From Bacillota bacterium (lineage in GTDB: Bacteria; Bacillota; Clostridia; Peptostreptococcales; Anaerovoracaceae), in the NCBI GenBank assembly GCA_016283945.1, contig JAEENW010000040.1, forward strand, positions 1-9,779: DNA of 9,779 nt, read 5' to 3'. The notes under the pieces are model-generated. The model was not told the origin of the DNA and did no database searches. It worked only from the letters and a program-made list of their open reading frames with translations. Made by a program: the position numbers and the translations under genes. Positions 5,547-9,779 of this stretch are shown in pieces; position 1 is the stretch's first letter; the number at the start of each line of letters is the position of its first letter.

Positions 5547-6378
5547 CGTTCCTCCTCCATATGTTCTCCAGGATGCTCTTCATTGAATAGTCGTTCTCCT
5601 TCGGGAGCTTGGTCATGTAGTAGTTCAGCAGGGTCTTCTCCACGGTCCTCACGTCGAGGAAGCGGGAGAGCTTGCCCTCCTGCGCCATGGATATTATGCC
5701 GGTCTCCTCGGAGACTATTATGACTATGGCGTCGGTGACCTCGGAGATGCCAATGCCCGCCCTGTGGCGGGTGCCGAGGTCCTTGCCGAGGTTGGTGTTC
5801 TCAGTGAGCGGGAGCACGCAGCCCGCGGCGTAGATGCGGTCGCGGCGTATGACCACCGCTCCGTCGTGGAGCGGGGATCCGACGTAGAACAGGTTCTCGA
5901 GCAGCTCCTGGGAGAGCCTGGCGTCGATGATGGTGCCGTTGCCCGCGACGTCGTTGACGGCTATGTCGCGCTCGATGACTATCAGCGCGCCCTCCTTGAT
6001 GCTCGCGAAATAGCCCACCGCCGCGCCTATCTGCTCGACAAGGCCGTTGATGGCCTCTCGGTCCATGTTGGCGCGGTGCAGGAACTTGTTCTTGCCCAGA
6101 TACTCGAGGGCCCTTCTGAGCTCAGGCTGGAACACCACGACCAGCGCTATGAGACCTATGTTCATGACCTTTCCGAGCACCCAGTTGACCGTGTACAGGT
6201 GCGCTATGTCCGTGATGAAAAAGGCAGCGACGAGCAGGGCCAGGCCCTTGGTGAGCTGGGCCGCCCTGGAATCCCTGATGTAGCCGAGGAAATTGTAGAT
6301 GACGAAGCTCATCAGCACTATGTCGAGTATGTCCCCGAAGCCCATGCCGGCGAGTATAGCACCTAAATTAAGATCCAT
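5524..6378 (-). CDS. cdaA: Diadenylate cyclase CdaA (DacA)
   Basis: CdaA condenses two ATP to cyclic di-AMP, a messenger controlling potassium and osmolyte balance and cell-wall homeostasis in Firmicutes. The 284-residue protein has three N-terminal membrane segments (about 15-34, 43-60 and 72-84), then a DisA_N/DAC domain (about 100-250). The catalytic signatures DGA (172-174) and GTRHR (202-206) are both intact, as is the SEETG segment (223-227). Length is close to the usual ~270 residues. The ATG at 6378 is preceded by GGGGAGG at good spacing. It overlaps cdaR by 23 nt, and glmM follows downstream as in Bacillus, Listeria and Staphylococcus. No clear promoter is visible in the 76-nt gap before it, so it may be read through from hpf or further upstream. 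Confidence 0.97.
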   Translation of the reverse strand: MDLNLGAILAGMGFGDILDIVLMSFVIYNFLGYIRDSRAAQLTKGLALLVAAFFITDIAHLYTVNWVLGKVMNIGLIALVVVFQPELRRALEYLGKNKFLHRANMDREAINGLVEQIGAAVGYFASIKEGALIVIERDIAVNDVAGNGTIIDARLSQELLENLFYVGSPLHDGAVVIRRDRIYAAGCVLPLTENTNLGKDLGTRHRAGIGISEVTDAIVIIVSEETGIISMAQEGKLSRFLDVRTVEKTLLNYYMTKLPKENDYSMKSILENIWRRNDEPEQNA

Positions 6379-6415
6379 ACGCCTCCCCTTGATGCGGTAT
6401 ATCCTCCAGAGTTCA

Positions 6416-6439
6416 CTGCCGGGGCGTTTGCCCCGGCAG
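6416..6439 (-). other. Strong GC hairpin between hpf and cdaA
   Basis: CTGCCGGGGC (6439-6430, minus strand) pairs perfectly with GCCCCGGCAG (6425-6416) around a 4-nt loop, a 10-bp stem with nine G-C pairs. It starts 15 nt after the hpf stop and ends about 37 nt before the cdaA start. No T-run follows on either strand, so it is not a standard intrinsic terminator. It may be a processing or stability element, a pause site, or a U-tract-independent terminator. The rest of the gap holds the cdaA ribosome site and nothing else I recognise. Confidence 0.55.
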
Positions 6440-6454
6440 CTTCGCCTCTGTTGT

Positions 6455-6985
6455 CTAGTTCTCTATATCCAGAAGCCCGTAGCTTCCGTCGTTCCTCTTG
6501 TAGACCACGCAGACGTTGTTCTTCTCCGCGTGCCTGAATACGAAGAAGCTGTGCTCGAGCAGCTCCATCTGCAGGATGGCCTCCTCGACAGCCATGGGGC
6601 TGATGCGGAAGGTCTTGGTCTTGGCGACCGCGAGCTCCTCCGGAGCGGCGGTATCGACGTCGGGAAGCTCCGCGTAGACGACTTCCTTCTTGCGGTTGCT
6701 CTTGATGAGCTTCTTCTTGAAGCGGGACATCTGGCTGGCGAGCTTGTCCACCACGCTGTCCAGGCAGCCCCTGAGATCGTCGCCGGTCTCCTCGGCCCTG
6801 AAGATGAGGCCGTCCGCGTTGATAGTAGCCTCGAGCTTGACGGTGTTGTTCTTCATGTTGGTGAGCACAACATCAGCCTGAGTATCTTTGGCGAAGTACT
6901 TGTCGAGCTTTGAAAGCTTCTTCTCGATGGCCTGAAGCGTGGCCTCGCCGGGATTCAGATTCTTCTTCGTGATGTTGATCTTCAT
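6455..6985 (-). CDS. hpf: Long-form ribosome hibernation promoting factor
   Basis: Long HPF binds the decoding region of 30S subunits and pairs two 70S ribosomes into inactive 100S dimers under stress or in stationary phase. The 176-residue product has the N-terminal HPF/YfiA domain (about 1-95; the basic stretch SRFKKKLIKSNRKK at 87-100 suits rRNA contact), a linker (about 101-120) and the C-terminal dimerisation domain (about 122-176) with KTFRISPM, EEAILQMELLEHSFFVF and the closing DGSYGLLD. Its ATG overlaps the comF stop by 4 nt (ATGA), and GGAG lies 9 nt upstream inside comF. The comF-hpf pairing is common in Firmicutes. In many of them secA and prfB follow; here cdaA follows instead. 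No stress promoter is evident directly upstream because that region is comF coding sequence. Confidence 0.97.
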   Translation of the reverse strand: MKINITKKNLNPGEATLQAIEKKLSKLDKYFAKDTQADVVLTNMKNNTVKLEATINADGLIFRAEETGDDLRGCLDSVVDKLASQMSRFKKKLIKSNRKKEVVYAELPDVDTAAPEELAVAKTKTFRISPMAVEEAILQMELLEHSFFVFRHAEKNNVCVVYKRNDGSYGLLDIEN

Positions 6986-7806
6986 ATCAGATCGCTCCTT
7001 TCATATTGCGGCGACCATCCGCTACCGCTTGCGAAGCAGAGCACGTAGACCCTGCCTGCGCCTGCCTCCTTAAGGACCCTTGCACAGGCATCGGCGGTGG
7101 AACCGGTCGTCACGACATCGTCCGCAAGGATTATCCTCTTGTTTATTATTATATCAGCATATTGTGAAGATAGTGAAAAACTTGTATGCAGAAGAGACCT
7201 TCTTTTGACCGCGTCGGAGCCCCGCATGGAGTCCGTGGCGACGGGCTTCTGCATTAGCCCGGGTATGTATCTGAGGCCTTTTCCGCCCAGCCTTTCGTAC
7301 TCGAGCTGCGCCTGCTCGGCCAGAAGCTCGGCCTGGTTGAAGCCCCTCGCCCGCAGCTTGTCCCTGTGCATGGGCACGGCCGCGATGATGTCCGCCTCGA
7401 GCCCGCTCATGAAGAGGCGCTCGCCCATGAGGCTTCCTATTGGCTTCGCCGCGTAGGGGCGGCCTCCGTTCTTGAAGCCGCTTATGATCTGCCTCGGGCG
7501 GTAGCCGTAGCGGCAGCAGGGAAGGACCCCGTCGAAGCTGAACATGTCCAGGTCCCGCTCCAGCGGGTCGGAGATATTCCAGTAGATCTCGGAGCTGCAG
7601 CGGTCGCAGATCCCGTGCCTCCTGGAGGGCTCGATGATGTCGCCGCAGCAGAGGCAGTAGAGCCCCTCCGGGTAGACTATGTCCAGAGCTGCGGAGAGGA
7701 AGCGGCGCAGCGGTCCGCGGTCTCCGGCAGGTCCGCTGCTTCCGGCCTTTCCCGCGGCAGCGGGCTTCCTGCCCTGTCCGGCGTTCTCCCGCTCAAACGC
7801 GCCCAT
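6982..7806 (-). CDS. comF: ComF family phosphoribosyltransferase-like protein
   Basis: ComF/ComFC proteins are needed for natural transformation in several bacteria and have a phosphoribosyltransferase fold; their substrate is not settled. The 274-residue product carries an N-terminal zinc-ribbon type pair, CLCC at 51-54 and CDRC at 67-70. It then has RGFNQAELLAEQ (154-165), typical of the family, and the PRPP-binding loop ILADDVVTTGST (226-237). The first 33 residues are an Ala/Gly/Arg-rich extension of low complexity not expected in ComFC (about 240 residues in Bacillus). The ATG at 7806 is supported by GGAGGG five bases upstream and sits 1 nt after the recD2 stop; no later Met precedes the zinc motif. 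The companion helicase ComFA is not seen in the window. The neighbouring recD2 adds a DNA-processing context but does not prove competence. Confidence 0.9.
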   Translation of the reverse strand: MGAFERENAGQGRKPAAAGKAGSSGPAGDRGPLRRFLSAALDIVYPEGLYCLCCGDIIEPSRRHGICDRCSSEIYWNISDPLERDLDMFSFDGVLPCCRYGYRPRQIISGFKNGGRPYAAKPIGSLMGERLFMSGLEADIIAAVPMHRDKLRARGFNQAELLAEQAQLEYERLGGKGLRYIPGLMQKPVATDSMRGSDAVKRRSLLHTSFSLSSQYADIIINKRIILADDVVTTGSTADACARVLKEAGAGRVYVLCFASGSGWSPQYERSDLI

Positions 7807-7807
7807 C

Positions 7808-9779
7808 TCAGCCCTCCAGCTCCGCGAGGAGCCCGAGGCGCCATGCGAGCGCGGTGTTTCTCGAATCGACGCTCACGCTGTCGACCATGCCGTTGACCAC
7901 GCTCTGCCTGCCCGCGATCACCACGGCCTCCCTGGCGCGGGTCATCGCGGTGTAGAGGAGGTTGCGGTTGGTGAAGCCCGGAACGAAGCTCCAGACCGGC
8001 ATGACGACGACCGGGAACTCGCTGCCCTGGCTCTTGTGCACGGTCAGCGCGTAGGCGAGCTCGAGCTCGTCGAGCGTGAGGTAGTCGTAGACCGCGCGCC
8101 TCTCGCCGTCGAAGTCGACGGTGAGCGTCCCCGCGTCCTGATCGGCCGCGAAGACTATCCCTATGTCGCCGTTGAATACGCCGGAACCGGGGCTGAGGTC
8201 GCGGATGTCCCGCCAGTCGAGCTCGTAGTCGTTCTTCGTGTGTATGACCTTGTCTCCCACGCGGAAGACCCTCTCGCCAAGCCGGAGCTCCGCCCTGCCG
8301 GGCGCGGGGGGATTGAGCACCGCCTGAAGCTCGCGGTTGAGGTTGGCGCTGCCAAGGAGGTCTTTCTTCATCGGGGTGAGGACCTGGATGTCGGAGATCC
8401 TGTCGAGCTCCCTGTAGTAATTCGGAAGGCGCTCGCGGCAGAGCTCCTTTATGAGGGCGAGCACGTCCTGAGCCCTGTCCCTCTCCATCATGAAGCAGTC
8501 GCGGCTCGGGCCGTTGAAGACCGGATGCTCGCCGCGGTTTATCGCGTGTGCGTTGACGACTATCCCGCTCTCCCCGGACTGCCTGAATATCTCGGTGAGC
8601 CTTACGCTCTCGATCAGGCCGCTGGCGAGTATGTCCCCCAGCACGTTGCCCGGGCCGACCGATGGCAGCTGGTCGGCGTCTCCGACCATTATGAGCCTCG
8701 TGCCGGGCTTGAGCGCCTTGATGAGGGCCTCCATGAGGAATATGTCCACCATGGACATCTCGTCGACTATGACGCAGTCGGCCTCGATCGGATTGTCCTC
8801 GTTGCGCCCGAATACGGCGAAGTCGCCCTCCTCGCGGCTTCCCGCCTCGAGCAGGCGGTGCAGGGTCTTCGCGTCCTCTCCCGCTGCCTGTGCCATGCGC
8901 TTGGCGGCGCGGCCGGTGGGAGCCGCGAGCGCCGTCCTGACGCCCTGCTCCCTGAGCACGGTGAGTATGGCCCTTATGATGGTGGTCTTGCCGGTGCCGG
9001 GGCCTCCGGTGATGACGAAGACGCCGTTCTCCAGGGAGGAGACGACCGCCCTTCTCTGAAGCTCCGAGAGCCTCGGGCCTCCCGCGGCCTCCATAGCGCG
9101 CAGGACCCTTCCGGCCTCGCCGGACAGATGCGTGAGCTCGCTCTGCGAGAGCCTCCAAAGACCCGCCGCGACGCGCCTCTCCGCGGAGCTCATCCTCGTG
9201 AGGCTCAGAGCGCGGCTGCCCTCTATATCCTCCTGCGTGAGCACGCCCTCGAGCGTGAGGTCGAAGACGCTGTCCTTGACCTGCTCCCTGGTGACGTCCA
9301 GGAAGCCCGCGAGCTTCTCGACGAACTCCCCTTCGTGAACGTAGGTGCTCCCGTCCTCGGAAGCCGACTCCATCGCCGCCTTTACCCCGCTCGCTATCCT
9401 GAAGGGGCTGTCCTTGGCTATCCCGAGCTTCTCGGCTATGGCGTCCGCCCGCTTGAAGCCCATGCCGCGAACCTCGTCGGCCAGCCTGTAGGGATTCTCG
9501 CGTATCCTCTCCGGAGCCGCCGCGCCGTAGAGCTTGTAGAGCTTGTAGCAGGCCGAGGCGCTCAGCCCGAGCGGGGAGAGCAGCATGAAGGTATCCGCGT
9601 AGCCGCGGTTCTCGGCATAGCTCTCCGCTATCTGTTTCGCCTTGACGGGGCCTATGCCGGGGACCTCGGTGAGCCTGTCCGGCTCGTCCCTGATTATCCT
9701 CAGGCTGTCCTCGCCGAAGCGCTTGATCAGGGCCTCGGCGATCGCGGGGCCTACGCCCTTGACCGAACCGCTGGCGAGG
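7808..9779 (-). CDS. recD2: RecD2-type 5'-3' DNA helicase, 5' end outside window
   Basis: RecD2 is a superfamily 1B helicase that unwinds DNA 5' to 3' in repair and replication-fork maintenance, without RecB or RecC. The frame stays open to the window edge (about 657 visible residues), so the ATG at 9586 is internal; by comparison with the usual ~740 residues, about 80-90 are missing. Visible N-terminal helix-hairpin-helix motifs are KGVGPAIAEAL (7-17), VPGIGPVKAKQI (39-50) and GMGFKRADAIAEKLG (105-119), which mark RecD2 rather than RecD. Helicase motifs are GGPGTGKT (258-265), DEMS (339-342), GDADQLPSV (366-374), FRQ (398-400), VHKSQGSEF (580-588) and YTAMTR (609-614). All are intact, and the C-terminus is complete. 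The stop is 1 nt before the comF start, so these genes are probably cotranscribed. Confidence is high in the family; true start and promoter are not in view. Confidence 0.95.
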   Translation of the reverse strand, partial: LASGSVKGVGPAIAEALIKRFGEDSLRIIRDEPDRLTEVPGIGPVKAKQIAESYAENRGYADTFMLLSPLGLSASACYKLYKLYGAAAPERIRENPYRLADEVRGMGFKRADAIAEKLGIAKDSPFRIASGVKAAMESASEDGSTYVHEGEFVEKLAGFLDVTREQVKDSVFDLTLEGVLTQEDIEGSRALSLTRMSSAERRVAAGLWRLSQSELTHLSGEAGRVLRAMEAAGGPRLSELQRRAVVSSLENGVFVITGGPGTGKTTIIRAILTVLREQGVRTALAAPTGRAAKRMAQAAGEDAKTLHRLLEAGSREEGDFAVFGRNEDNPIEADCVIVDEMSMVDIFLMEALIKALKPGTRLIMVGDADQLPSVGPGNVLGDILASGLIESVRLTEIFRQSGESGIVVNAHAINRGEHPVFNGPSRDCFMMERDRAQDVLALIKELCRERLPNYYRELDRISDIQVLTPMKKDLLGSANLNRELQAVLNPPAPGRAELRLGERVFRVGDKVIHTKNDYELDWRDIRDLSPGSGVFNGDIGIVFAADQDAGTLTVDFDGERRAVYDYLTLDELELAYALTVHKSQGSEFPVVVMPVWSFVPGFTNRNLLYTAMTRAREAVVIAGRQSVVNGMVDSVSVDSRNTALAWRLGLLAELEG

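Noticed and set aside
7677..9158. 493-residue open frame on the minus strand overlapping recD2 and comF
   Set aside because: Its composition is extreme in Arg/Gly/Gln with no domain, and it lies in another frame of recD2 and comF. It is a product of GC-rich codon structure.
9584..9586. ATG at 9586 as the start of the helicase gene
   Set aside because: The same frame continues upstream to the window edge and encodes helix-hairpin-helix motifs characteristic of RecD2, so this Met is internal.

Overview
This 9.8 kb window is a densely packed chromosomal block from a bacterium. All nine genes lie on the minus strand, so the window reads right to left. The gene content (CdaA-type diadenylate cyclase, YbbR/CdaR and GlmM in that order, long-form HPF, ComF and RecD2) is typical of Firmicutes. 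Base composition is high in GC (roughly 60% by eye), codons such as AGG and ATA are used freely, and Shine-Dalgarno sites are strong (GGAGG type). My best guess is a GC-rich, probably uncultured clostridial Firmicute; the sequence alone does not give a genus. I see no tRNA, rRNA, CRISPR array, insertion sequence or phage gene.

Layout in order of transcription. (1) 9779-7808: recD2, a DNA helicase cut off at its 5' end by the window edge. It is followed after 1 nt by comF (7806-6982), which overlaps hpf (6985-6455) by 4 nt. (2) After a 76-nt gap holding a strong GC hairpin come cdaA (6378-5524), which makes c-di-AMP, and cdaR (5546-4260), its membrane-anchored YbbR regulator; they overlap by 23 nt. 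(3) A 151-nt AT-rich gap holds the main regulatory signals of the window: an intrinsic terminator whose loop contains the -10 box of a good sigma-A-type promoter for glmM. (4) glmM (4108-2708), a left-handed beta-helix acetyltransferase (2708-2022) and an M20 peptidase (2025-916) follow with 1-nt and 4-nt overlaps and are probably translationally coupled. (5) After a 136-nt gap with a possible promoter comes nagB (779-54), with a large hairpin at the window edge as its probable terminator.

Functionally, the centre of the window is amino-sugar and cell-wall precursor metabolism next to c-di-AMP signalling. GlmM makes glucosamine-1-phosphate. The next gene looks like a free-standing version of the acetyltransferase half of GlmU: at most positions where I can align E. 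coli GlmU from memory, its substrate-binding and catalytic residues are present, but it has no uridylyltransferase half. NagB works in the opposite direction, returning glucosamine-6-phosphate to glycolysis. The cdaA-cdaR-glmM order is a known, widely conserved arrangement. The most interesting features here are the nested terminator/promoter that separates cdaAR from glmM and the split-GlmU-like acetyltransferase directly after glmM. I did not find a wholly new defence or mobile system.
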